DNA of 64,000 bases, taken from assembly GCF_011058315.1 (NCBI RefSeq), contig NZ_CP049298.1:186001-250000 (forward strand), given 5' to 3'. Within the stretch, counting starts at the first letter, position 1; every line of letters begins with the position of its first letter. The notes under the pieces are model-generated. The model was not told where the DNA came from and made no database searches. It worked only from the letters and a program-made list of their open reading frames with translations. Source of the stretch: Chryseobacterium sp. POL2. Lineage in GTDB: Bacteria; Bacteroidota; Bacteroidia; Flavobacteriales; Weeksellaceae. This document shows, piece by piece, positions 18,448-29,060 of this stretch. The position numbers and the translations under genes were made by a program.

Positions 18448-20853
18448 TTATTGGGTGATTTCATTATAATACATTATGCTATCGTCTTTTCCTATGCCGA
18501 TGATGGTAACTTCAAAACTTTTAGCATCTTCATTATTAAAAAACTTAGCTCTTGGCGGAACATTGTCTGGTTCAGAAAGATTAGGATTCCAGTACAAAAC
18601 TTCGCGAGAGTCGACGCTTATTTTTTTATAAATGTCTTTACTAAAATCTGGTAATTCGAATGGAAGAGATTTGTCGTATGTTTTAAGAGTTGTTTTGTTG
18701 TTTTTTGGAGTGCTTTTTTCTTGTGCAGCGCCCATATTTCCACGTTTTGTGTAGATGGCAACCGAATTACTAACAAGGCCACTATTTTTAAAAATTTTTA
18801 CCATCGCAATATTAGAAATTGGTAAAGTGCTTATTAAGGTAGCATCCGTTTTTAATTCATCTAAGTAAATGTTGGCTTGCGAATTACGGATAAGTGGAAC
18901 AAGATTTCCGCTAGAATCTCTTTGGAAAGTTAGTCCTGCTTCGCGGCCTTGCAGCCATTCAAAAATGTTTAGGCTGGTTGCTGCATCTTGGTTTTCATTA
19001 ACAAAATTAAAGATTGTAGCGTCCTGAGAAGTGAACATTCCTCCAGATAGCTCCTCATTCAGTTTTTGTTTTAAATCTTGTTTTTTAGCAATGATTTTTA
19101 CTTCCTCGATTTGGGTTTCATCGTCTTTAATTAGCTTTTCATTCGTTCTATTATTAATAGCTTTTGAAATGGAATTATTAATGGATGTTGCCGTTTTGGA
19201 TGTTTTTAAATAATAATTAGTTTCGGGTAATTCGCCATTAAAAACAGTTGGCTCAACAAGATTCTGAAATAGTAATGTTAAGTTTTCTGGGATTTCTTCA
19301 TTTTTATTTTTTGAGTTGAGATAATAATGTACGGTTACTGGCTCATCTATAAGAATATTGTTAAGAAAAATGTCGCCATTGGCATCTGTCACAAATCTTG
19401 ATACATTGGAGTCTTCCGATTCTGTTTTAAAAATTAAATTAACAGGCGTATTGACCAACGGACGGCTATTAAGCGCAAGTCTTGCTTTATAGGAGAGAAA
19501 GTTGATTGGTTTATATTTTGTGTCAGGTAGTTCTCCTGATAAAACGCTATTCCAGTCGAAGCGTTGCCACTTTTCTGAAATTAATAAAGCATCCAAAGCT
19601 TCTGGATTGCTTCCCGATTGGAAATATTGAGCGGGTGAAAATATAGGACTCGAAAAATCACCACTTAACCAAAGACTGCTAAGGGTATTTTTTTTACTAA
19701 AATTTTGTCCTGCCAAAGCGGTATTGTCTTTTATAAGAACGCTATAATGTGTGTAGTTGTCATTTGGTGCAATATCAAAACTATTATAAGCTCTGGCTTT
19801 GGTATCCCATTTTTTACTTACAAAGTCGGGTTGATCAATGTAGATATTTTTAGGATTTATAAAATTAAGCCTTTGCGATACAGGATTGTCGTGTTGGTCA
19901 AATACTGTAAGTTGTAGCACGCCATTAACTTCGTCACTCGATTTCACAGGAATGATACTTGAGATTTCCTTATCGCCGGTTTTTATGTCTGCTTTGTAAG
20001 CCAGTCTGTTATTAATGGTCCCAACAACTTTATAGCCTTTAAGCCCTTCTGCCAAATTGTTGGAAATTAAAGTGTATTTAATGCCTTTTGAATCATCAGT
20101 AACTTTTATATTGACGCCTGTATTTTTTACATCAGGAAGAAGATAGGATTGTTTATTTCCTTTTTTATCCTCAACAACGATTTGGTACTTTTCAGTGTCT
20201 TTTGGGGTGAAAGAAAATAAAGCAACATTTTGATCAAGATTATTAAAAGTCACCAACTTTTCATTTGGTTTAGTCGTATTTACCAAATATCCAGACCAAT
20301 TTTTGGGAGGTTCTGCTGCTGTAAGATAACGCACTGCGAGTTTTGTAGGAATATTATTTAACAAATTGCCACCTTCTGCTTGTGCAGAAATGGTCCATTT
20401 TGGATTGTCATGGATTGCTAGTTTTTGTTCCGATGTGGGATTAAAAATCGGAATCGTTTCTACAATTTCAAAATTTTGAGAAAAGTTTTCCATCCAAGTT
20501 GTGTAGGCTCTGATGAAGTAAATGTCTTCCTTAATATCATCTTTTAATTGAAAAGTTCCGTCGCTTTGTCCATGTTCTATCGGAAGCATTTTTTTATCAA
20601 TGATTTTTTTATCACGATTATAAAGTTCAACAAACAAAGTCGTAGAAATATCAGTCGGATTATAAGCATTAAAAACAAAAGCTTTGAATCTTATCGGATC
20701 ACCTGCGATATATTGATTTTTATCTAAAAGAAGGTAAACTTTTTCTTGTGAAAATTTATCCTGAATGGTTTTAATTGCTTGATCCAGTTTACTTTGTGCC
20801 TGGAATGTTGAGATTGAAAATAAATAAAGTAAAACGAAAGTAGTTTTTTTCAT
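18448..20853 (-). CDS. Large exported protein with MG2-like and TonB-plug-like domains
   Basis: An 801-residue exported protein (signal peptide about 1-19, ending STFQAQ). Residues about 35-130 (EKVYLLLDKNQYIAGDPIRF, then FVELYNRDKKII and YFIRAYTTWMENF) resemble the MG2 domain of alpha-2-macroglobulin-like proteins. Further beta-rich segments follow. Residues about 590-710 look like a TonB-receptor plug (IEEVKIIAKK, then NIFEWLQGREAGLTFQRD, then NIYLDELKTD and IAMVKIFKNSGLVSNSVAIYTKRG), but the protein is far too short to contain a 22-strand barrel after it. Such MG2 plus plug proteins occur in Bacteroidota and are usually annotated only as receptor-like. Role unknown; surface handling of protein or ligand is a guess. 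Divergent genes flank it and it has no partner gene. Confidence 0.75.
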   Translation of the reverse strand: MKKTTFVLLYLFSISTFQAQSKLDQAIKTIQDKFSQEKVYLLLDKNQYIAGDPIRFKAFVFNAYNPTDISTTLFVELYNRDKKIIDKKMLPIEHGQSDGTFQLKDDIKEDIYFIRAYTTWMENFSQNFEIVETIPIFNPTSEQKLAIHDNPKWTISAQAEGGNLLNNIPTKLAVRYLTAAEPPKNWSGYLVNTTKPNEKLVTFNNLDQNVALFSFTPKDTEKYQIVVEDKKGNKQSYLLPDVKNTGVNIKVTDDSKGIKYTLISNNLAEGLKGYKVVGTINNRLAYKADIKTGDKEISSIIPVKSSDEVNGVLQLTVFDQHDNPVSQRLNFINPKNIYIDQPDFVSKKWDTKARAYNSFDIAPNDNYTHYSVLIKDNTALAGQNFSKKNTLSSLWLSGDFSSPIFSPAQYFQSGSNPEALDALLISEKWQRFDWNSVLSGELPDTKYKPINFLSYKARLALNSRPLVNTPVNLIFKTESEDSNVSRFVTDANGDIFLNNILIDEPVTVHYYLNSKNKNEEIPENLTLLFQNLVEPTVFNGELPETNYYLKTSKTATSINNSISKAINNRTNEKLIKDDETQIEEVKIIAKKQDLKQKLNEELSGGMFTSQDATIFNFVNENQDAATSLNIFEWLQGREAGLTFQRDSSGNLVPLIRNSQANIYLDELKTDATLISTLPISNIAMVKIFKNSGLVSNSVAIYTKRGNMGAAQEKSTPKNNKTTLKTYDKSLPFELPDFSKDIYKKISVDSREVLYWNPNLSEPDNVPPRAKFFNNEDAKSFEVTIIGIGKDDSIMYYNEITQ

Positions 20854-20960
20854 GTAATGAAGAATAATGACCTTTAAAATTACTCAAAATTTCTAGTATT
20901 AAAAGCTAATTAACGCGAGTTTAACATTTTAAAAATCAGTTTTATTAAAACTTATCAGCA

Positions 20961-20994
20961 CAAAAAAAACGGCTACTTTAAAACAAAGTAGCCG
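20961..20994 (-). terminator. Intrinsic terminator of icd
   Basis: CGGCTACTTT (20970-20979) pairs perfectly with AAAGTAGCCG (20985-20994). On the minus strand it is followed by GTTTTTTTTG. Confidence 0.88.
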
Positions 20995-21020
20995 ATATCT
21001 TGAAATTTATTTCTAAAATC

Positions 21021-23255
<2,235 letters not shown>

Positions 23256-23270
23256 TTACGATTTTAGCTA

Positions 23271-23278
23271 CAAAAATA
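23271..23278 (-). promoter_or_regulatory. Candidate -7 box of icd
   Basis: TATTTTTG on the minus strand matches TAnnTTTG, about 33 bp upstream of the icd ATG. No -33 element is clear. Confidence 0.35.
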
Positions 23279-23422
23279 AGGATTATTATATGATTTTAAA
23301 TTATTGAGAGCATGATTTTCAGACGTATTTGTAATGTGTTGCGTTAAATTTTCTTAAATCTTTTCAAAAGTTATAGGATTATAGAATTGCAAAACTTAAA
23401 TTTGGTTTAAATAAAAAAAATT

Positions 23423-23920
23423 ATGGCAAATATTACATTTAAAGGAAATCCAATTCATACCGTTGGCCAACTTCCAGAAGTAGGAACTTTAGCAAAAGAT
23501 TTCAATCTTGTATCGTCTGATCTTTCCGAAAAAAAATTATCAGATTATAAAGGTAAAAAAGTTGTGCTTAACATTTTCCCAAGTATCGATACTGGCGTTT
23601 GTGCGGCATCGGCAAGACATTTTAACCAGGAGGCGAGTTCTTTGGAAAATACGGTTGTTATTAATGTTTCTCGCGATTTACCATTTGCGTTAAGTCGTTT
23701 TTGCGCGGCAGAAGGACTTAACGATGTTGAGGTTTTATCGGACTTTAGAGGACGTTTTGGTGAAGATTATGGCGTGACTTTGGAAGATTCTCCACTTTCT
23801 GGATTATTGAGCAGAGCGGTTGTTGTTCTTGATGAAAATGGAAAAGTGAAATACACAGAGCAGGTTCCAGAAATCGGACAAGAACCTAATTATAACGCAG
23901 CTTTGGAAGCTGTAAAATAA
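23423..23920 (+). CDS. tpx: Thiol peroxidase
   Basis: Thioredoxin-dependent peroxiredoxin of the atypical two-cysteine Tpx class, reducing hydrogen peroxide and alkyl hydroperoxides. It is 165 residues. Peroxidatic Cys60 lies in FPSIDTGVCAAS and resolving Cys94 in SRFCAAEG, the same spacing as E. coli Tpx. The Thr and Arg of the active site are present. There is no signal peptide. It is followed by its own terminator and then by a Crp-family regulator gene that may or may not control it. Confidence 0.96.
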   Translation: MANITFKGNPIHTVGQLPEVGTLAKDFNLVSSDLSEKKLSDYKGKKVVLNIFPSIDTGVCAASARHFNQEASSLENTVVINVSRDLPFALSRFCAAEGLNDVEVLSDFRGRFGEDYGVTLEDSPLSGLLSRAVVVLDENGKVKYTEQVPEIGQEPNYNAALEAVK

Positions 23921-23941
23921 TTTCTAAATCGATAGCAATAA

Positions 23942-23979
23942 TAAAAAAGCATTTTTCAATGGAGAAAGATGCTTTTTTT
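23942..23979 (+). terminator. Intrinsic terminator of tpx
   Basis: AAAAAAGCATTTTTC pairs with GAGAAAGATGCTTTTTT around a short AATG loop with one mismatch, and ends in a T run. Confidence 0.8.
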
Positions 23980-24080
23980 ATAATGTGTTGAAAAGAATAT
24001 TGTTTAAAACTAATTAAATTTCGCTGTTTTTTTATTTTTACAAACAGCAAGAAAAATTTTCTCAATTAAATTTAGAATTA

Positions 24081-24665
24081 ATGAATTTGGATACACCAGT
24101 TTTTAGGCATGTTTATCAACATTTTATGTTTTCCGAAGACGATTTGGAGCGCATTGCCGCATCACATGTTTTAATTAACATTTCAAAAGGTGAAACGATT
24201 TTAAAATCGGGCGAAATTCTGGATAGTTACTATCTTTTGGAGTCGGGGATTGTCCGTGCTTTTGTGCATGATTTTGATATGAACGAAATGTCCACGGAGT
24301 TTTTTATAAACAACGAAATTGTAATTATTCCAAGTTCTCTTTTTCAAAGAATCGCATCGCAAGAAACTTTGCAGGCGGTGACAGATTGTAAGCTTTGGCA
24401 AATTACGTATGATGATTTTCAGGTCTTGTTTCAGGAGATTCCAGGTTTTGCAGAGTGGGGAAGGATGTGGTTTACGTTTCAATTATTTTCTTTGAAACAA
24501 CGTTCGCTCGACATGATTATGGAGCCTGCCAAAAACCGCTATTTAAAACTTTTGAAAGAACGTCCATCCATTGTACAAAATGTTCCGCTAAAGCAAATTG
24601 CAACTTACCTAGGCATTACAGACACATCGCTAAGTCGCATTCGTAAAGAGCTTGTTAAAGTTTAA
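24081..24665 (+). CDS. Crp/Fnr family transcriptional regulator
   Basis: A 194-residue DNA-binding regulator. Residues about 20-120 form the cyclic-nucleotide-binding fold (ISKGETILKSGEILDSYYLLESGIVRAF). The canonical cAMP-contact Arg/Ser pair of E. coli Crp is not evident, so the ligand is unknown. There is no Fnr-type Cys cluster. The C-terminal helix-turn-helix is clear (VPLKQIATYLGITDTSLSRIRKEL). Such regulators are common in Bacteroidota, usually with unknown signals. The position after tpx suggests a possible link with redox stress, but a terminator separates them. Confidence 0.9.
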   Translation: MNLDTPVFRHVYQHFMFSEDDLERIAASHVLINISKGETILKSGEILDSYYLLESGIVRAFVHDFDMNEMSTEFFINNEIVIIPSSLFQRIASQETLQAVTDCKLWQITYDDFQVLFQEIPGFAEWGRMWFTFQLFSLKQRSLDMIMEPAKNRYLKLLKERPSIVQNVPLKQIATYLGITDTSLSRIRKELVKV

Positions 24666-24683
24666 TTTTAAATATTTAAATAA

Positions 24684-24710
24684 AAAAAGCTACAAAATAA
24701 TGTAGCTTTT
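24684..24710. terminator. Bidirectional terminator between crp-like gene and tatC
   Basis: AAAGCTACA (24686-24694) pairs with TGTAGCTTT (24701-24709) around a 6-base loop. A and T runs flank it on both sides, between convergent genes. Confidence 0.8.
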
Positions 24711-24714
24711 AGAG

Positions 24715-25548
24715 TTATGAATTTGAAGATTTTGTAAGTTCTCGGGATTTTTCTTTTTCCTGTTTATTAAAAACATATTTGGATATAAAAATACTGAATT
24801 CGTACAATAATAAAAGTGGGAAAGCGGCAGCTAACATACTCAAGACATCGGCAGGTGTTATAATTGCAGCAACGACCATGATTAATACAATGGCGTGGCG
24901 GCGGTAAGTTTTAAGAAAAGTAGGGGTCAAAATTCCGATGGCCGTTAAAATATATACGATAATAGGGAATAAAAATACCAAGCCCATTCCCAAAACAACT
25001 TGTAAAAATAAAGTGGTATAATCGCTCAAATCAAAAAGTTGAACAATATTTTCGGAAACTGTAAAGAGTAAACCAAAATTAATCGCTAAAGGTAATATTA
25101 GAAAATAACCAGTTAATACACCAGCTAGAAACAAAATCCAAATAGCATTGATGTAAAGTAGAGAGTTTTTCTTTTCATTCGGCATTAATGCAGGACTTAT
25201 GAATCGCCATATTTCCCAAATAATATAAGGAAAAGCTAGAATTATCCCACCAAATATGGAAACGGCCATCATCACATTGAACTGCTGAAATAGTTGCTTC
25301 TGTTGAATTTTAAATGTGTCTGGCAAAATAATACTATCCTGACCAGTGAATTCTCTAGAAAAATGATTGATGATTTTAAACGTTGGAAAATCGTTGCTTG
25401 TAGGACCAAAAAAAATATGATCCATAATCCAATTGATATTAAAACCAACAATTATTCCGCCCACAACAATAGCAATAATAGATCGCACAAGATGCGATCG
25501 TAGCTCTCCAACGTGTCCTAGAAAGGACATTTCCTTTTCTTCACTCAT
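24715..25548 (-). CDS. tatC: Sec-independent protein translocase TatC
   Basis: Inner-membrane core of the twin-arginine translocase, which receives folded precursor proteins. It is 277 residues with six hydrophobic helices. The cytoplasmic N-terminus EMSFLGHVGELRSHLVRS carries the conserved signal-recognition Glu and Arg; AFPYIIWEIWRFISPAL is the conserved first cytoplasmic loop; and ITPADVLSMLAAAFPLLLLYEFS is the typical last helix region. It lies 60 bp downstream of kdsD on the same strand and is likely co-transcribed. tatA is not in the window. Confidence 0.96.
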   Translation of the reverse strand: MSEEKEMSFLGHVGELRSHLVRSIIAIVVGGIIVGFNINWIMDHIFFGPTSNDFPTFKIINHFSREFTGQDSIILPDTFKIQQKQLFQQFNVMMAVSIFGGIILAFPYIIWEIWRFISPALMPNEKKNSLLYINAIWILFLAGVLTGYFLILPLAINFGLLFTVSENIVQLFDLSDYTTLFLQVVLGMGLVFLFPIIVYILTAIGILTPTFLKTYRRHAIVLIMVVAAIITPADVLSMLAAAFPLLLLYEFSIFISKYVFNKQEKEKSRELTKSSNS

Positions 25549-25608
25549 TCAGATATCTGCTTTACAGTATTTTCAGTTTGCGAAATTAAGAATAATCTAG
25601 CGAAAAAC

Positions 25609-26559
25609 TTAGATAATTCCTTCGTCTAATAATTTATGCAAATCTATAATGCCGTAATATTTTCCATGGTCGGTAACGATAAGTTGTCCTATGTTGTTGT
25701 CTTTTAAAATGCGCATCGCTTCTTTTGCTAGTTCAGATTTATCAATATTTTTTGGATTTTTACTCATAATCTCTTTTGCAATAACGTTAGAAACATCATC
25801 TTGGTTAAGAAGCATTCTGCGCAAGTCACCATCGGTAATAACGCCTAAGATGTTATCATTTTCGGTAACAACAGTTATTCCGTGCTTAGAAGCGCTTACC
25901 GAAATTATCACCTCGCGAACGCTGGATTCTGGCTTAACCTCGGGTTTGGTTTGGGAAACAAATTGTTCCACTTTTGCAGTTAAATTTTTTCCTAAACTTC
26001 CTCCAGGATGGAATTTTGCAAAATCGATGTCTTTGAAATCTTTTAGTTCCATAAGGCAAACTGCCAAAGCGTCACCCAATGCCATTTGGACAGTTGTAGA
26101 ACTTGTTGGCGCCAGTTTGTTAGGGCAAGCTTCTTTGTCAACATGTGTGTCAAGAATAATGGAGGAGGCTTGGCCCAGCTTGCTATCAGGATTTCCTGTC
26201 ATACCAATAAGACAAGAAGAATAATCTTTGAGAAAAGGCAAAAGATTTACAATTTCTGGAGAATTTCCAGAATAAGAAATACAGAGTACAACATCTTGTT
26301 TTTGGATAACACCTAGATCGCCGTGTATTGCTTCCGCTGCGTGGAGGAATTGTGCTGGCGTACCCGTTGAGTTAAGAGTAGCGACAATTTTGTTACCGAC
26401 ATGGGCTGATTTTCCAATGCCGACTACAATTAGTTTTCCAGTAGCAGAATGGATGGTCTCTACGGCTTTAACAAAACTTTCGTTAAGACGATTTTTTAAA
26501 GATTCTAGTTCTGCAATTTCTATTGATAAGGCATTTTTTGCCAAGGAGAGAAGATTCAT
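25609..26559 (-). CDS. kdsD: D-arabinose-5-phosphate isomerase (KpsF/GutQ family)
   Basis: Interconverts ribulose-5-phosphate and arabinose-5-phosphate, the first step of Kdo synthesis for lipopolysaccharide. It is 316 residues. The SIS domain (about 30-170) has VGIGKSAHVGNKIVATLNSTGTPA, the HAAEAIHGDLG stretch with the active-site His, and CISYSGNSPEIVNLLPFLK. Two CBS domains occupy about 205-316 (GVITDGDLRRML and DLHKLLDEGI). It is first in a probable kdsD-tatC operon and divergent from recQ across 226 bp. Confidence 0.94.
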   Translation of the reverse strand: MNLLSLAKNALSIEIAELESLKNRLNESFVKAVETIHSATGKLIVVGIGKSAHVGNKIVATLNSTGTPAQFLHAAEAIHGDLGVIQKQDVVLCISYSGNSPEIVNLLPFLKDYSSCLIGMTGNPDSKLGQASSIILDTHVDKEACPNKLAPTSSTTVQMALGDALAVCLMELKDFKDIDFAKFHPGGSLGKNLTAKVEQFVSQTKPEVKPESSVREVIISVSASKHGITVVTENDNILGVITDGDLRRMLLNQDDVSNVIAKEIMSKNPKNIDKSELAKEAMRILKDNNIGQLIVTDHGKYYGIIDLHKLLDEGII

Positions 26560-26785
26560 ATTACTTATTTATTAAGCTTTATTTTTTTATTTTAAAATCA
26601 CCATAAAATTTGCTATCTTCACGTTCCCAAAAAATATGGGAGTTTGGATTTTTCAATAAGCTTTAGTAACTTTAATTCATTAAAATCAACTTAATAGCTT
26701 TAGAAATTGGCAACAGGTTATTCTTGAAATAAATTTAACTTGTTATTCAGATTTATTATGCAAATTTAGTAAACAAAACTAAAGG

Positions 26786-28993
26786 ATGGATACAAAGAAC
26801 ATCGACTTATCAAAGGAGTTAAAAAAATACTTTGGCTTTTCAACTTTTAAAGGACAACAACAAGAAATTGTAAAAACACTTTTGGATTCAAAAGATGTAT
26901 TTGTTTTGATGCCGACAGGTGGCGGAAAATCACTTTGTTATCAATTGCCAGCTTTGATTTCGGAAGGTACTGCAATTGTAGTTTCACCGCTTATTGCCTT
27001 GATGAAAAATCAGGTCGATGCGGTTAATGGACTTTCAGAAGAAAGTGGTGTAGCGCATGTTCTTAATTCTTCTCTTAATAAAGCACAAACCAAACAGGTT
27101 TTTGATGATATTAAAACTGGAAAAACAAAATTGCTATATGTAGCACCAGAATCTTTGATAAAAGAAGAATATGTTGACTTTCTTCGCGATGTCAAAATAT
27201 CTTTTGTAGCCATTGATGAGGCGCATTGTATCTCTGAATGGGGACACGATTTTCGTCCAGAATATCGTAATCTAAAAGGAATTATTGATAAAATTGCAGA
27301 TGTTCCCGTGATGGCGCTTACCGCAACGGCAACGCCGAAAGTTCAAGACGATATCCAAAAAACTTTGGGGATGAATAATGCTCAGGTTTTTAAAGAAAGT
27401 TTTAACAGAGCCAATTTGTTTTATGAAATACGTCCTAAAGTTAATGTCGATAAAGAAATCGTAAAATTCATCAACCACCATAAAGGGAAATCTGGAATTA
27501 TCTATTGTCTTAGCCGTAGAAAAGTTGAAGAATTTGCACAACTTCTTCAGGTTAATGGTATTAATGCATTGCCTTATCATGCTGGCTTGGATCAGAAAAC
27601 AAGAATAACCAATCAAGATAAATTCTTGATGGAAGAAGTTGATGTTATCGTGGCAACTATCGCTTTTGGAATGGGGATTGACAAGCCAGATGTACGATTT
27701 GTCATCCATTACGATATTCCAAAATCTTTGGAAAGTTATTATCAAGAAACAGGACGTGCAGGCAGGGATGGTGGCGAAGGTCTTTGTTTGGCTTTTTATG
27801 ATCCAAAGGATATTGAGAAATTAGAAAAATTTCTAGCTCAAAAACCTGTGTCAGAAAGAGAAATCGGTTTACAACTGCTTAACGAAGTTGTAGGTTATGT
27901 AGAAACCTCGATGAGCCGCCGCCAATATTTATTGCATTATTTTGGTGAAAAGTTTGATCCAGAACATGGACAAGGTGCCAAAATGTGTGATAACTCAGTT
28001 AATCCTCCAAAACTAATTGAAGCTGTTGTAGATTTAAAATTTGTTTTAAAAATTATAAAAGAACTTGGTGAAAAATTCAGAACCAAAGATCTTATTTCCA
28101 TTATTGGCGGGAAAGAAACAGCTGTGACCAAGTCTTATAAATTAGAAAAATCAGAATTCTTTGGGGCTGGAAAAGAGAAAAGTGATAATTATTGGAAATC
28201 CATTATTCGCCAAGCGACCGTGCAGGAATATCTAAAAAAAGATATAGAAACCTATGGCGTTCTCAAGATTTCTGCGAAAGGATTGGAAATGCTAGACGGA
28301 CAATGTACAGATTCTTTTTTCATCGCGGAAGATAGACAATATGATTTAGCTCAAACCAAAAAAACAGATGCTGAACAAGTCCAGGTACAAGCTGGAGGTG
28401 GTTTGGATCAGGTTTTATTCGGACAACTGAAAGAGCTTCGCAAGAAAATTGCCCACAAATTAGGAATTCCGCCGTACACCGTTTTTATGGATCCTAGCTT
28501 GGAAGATATGACGGTGCAATACCCGATTAGCTTGGAAGAAATTGCGAAAATCTATGGTGTTGGCGAAGGGAAAGCTAAAAAATATGGAAAAGATTTTGCC
28601 GAATTTATAAAAAAATATGTTGAAGAAAATAATATCGAGCGTATGCAGGATATGGTTCTGAAACAAGTCGCTAACAAGTCGAGTCATAAGGTTTTTATTA
28701 TACAGAATACCGATAAAAAACTGGATTTTGAAGATATTGCAAGAGCGAAAAACTTATCAATGGTAGAGCTTTTGAAAGAAATGGAAGCTATTGTTTATCA
28801 AGGAACTAAACTGAATATCGATTATTATATTGATGAGAATTTTGATGAAGATATTGTCGATGAATTTATGGACTTTATGAAAGATTCTGAAAGTGACAGC
28901 ATGAAAGTCCTTACAGGAGAATTTGGTGATGATCTTTCGGATGAAGAAATCCGAATGTTACGTATTAAATTCATTAGCGATGTCGCCAATTAA
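26786..28993 (+). CDS. recQ: RecQ family ATP-dependent DNA helicase
   Basis: 3'-5' helicase for recombination and repair. It is 735 residues, longer than E. coli RecQ (about 610). The motor domains are intact: Walker A MPTGGGKS (about 42-49), DEAH (Asp144-His147), TATATP, and the motif V-VI region ATIAFGMGIDKP plus QETGRAGRDG. The RecQ-Ct zinc site is degenerate: the four expected cysteines read Ser377, Ala398, Cys401 and Ser404 (SRRQYLL and GAKMCDNSVNPP). A winged-helix part follows, then an HRDC domain at about 548-625 (LFGQLKELRKKIAHKLGIPP). An extra C-terminal domain of about 100 residues carries an acidic run. It has a strong terminator. Confidence 0.95.
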   Translation: MDTKNIDLSKELKKYFGFSTFKGQQQEIVKTLLDSKDVFVLMPTGGGKSLCYQLPALISEGTAIVVSPLIALMKNQVDAVNGLSEESGVAHVLNSSLNKAQTKQVFDDIKTGKTKLLYVAPESLIKEEYVDFLRDVKISFVAIDEAHCISEWGHDFRPEYRNLKGIIDKIADVPVMALTATATPKVQDDIQKTLGMNNAQVFKESFNRANLFYEIRPKVNVDKEIVKFINHHKGKSGIIYCLSRRKVEEFAQLLQVNGINALPYHAGLDQKTRITNQDKFLMEEVDVIVATIAFGMGIDKPDVRFVIHYDIPKSLESYYQETGRAGRDGGEGLCLAFYDPKDIEKLEKFLAQKPVSEREIGLQLLNEVVGYVETSMSRRQYLLHYFGEKFDPEHGQGAKMCDNSVNPPKLIEAVVDLKFVLKIIKELGEKFRTKDLISIIGGKETAVTKSYKLEKSEFFGAGKEKSDNYWKSIIRQATVQEYLKKDIETYGVLKISAKGLEMLDGQCTDSFFIAEDRQYDLAQTKKTDAEQVQVQAGGGLDQVLFGQLKELRKKIAHKLGIPPYTVFMDPSLEDMTVQYPISLEEIAKIYGVGEGKAKKYGKDFAEFIKKYVEENNIERMQDMVLKQVANKSSHKVFIIQNTDKKLDFEDIARAKNLSMVELLKEMEAIVYQGTKLNIDYYIDENFDEDIVDEFMDFMKDSESDSMKVLTGEFGDDLSDEEIRMLRIKFISDVAN

Positions 28994-29008
28994 AATAGTA
29001 TAAAATTT

Positions 29009-29048
29009 AAATAAACGCTTTACAAATCAGTAAAGCGTTTATTTTTTT
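29009..29048 (+). terminator. Intrinsic terminator of recQ
   Basis: AAATAAACGCTTTAC (29009-29023) pairs perfectly, 15 bp, with GTAAAGCGTTTATTT (29030-29044) around AAATCA, followed by TTTT. Its T run merges into the -7 box of the next gene. Confidence 0.88.
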
Positions 29049-29055
29049 ATCTTTG
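29048..29055 (+). promoter_or_regulatory. Candidate -7 box of the GT4 gene
   Basis: TATCTTTG matches TAnnTTTG and ends 5 bp before the ATG at 29061. It abuts the recQ terminator. AAGG directly before the ATG may be all that is left for ribosome binding. Confidence 0.45.
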
Positions 29056-29060
29056 GAAGG

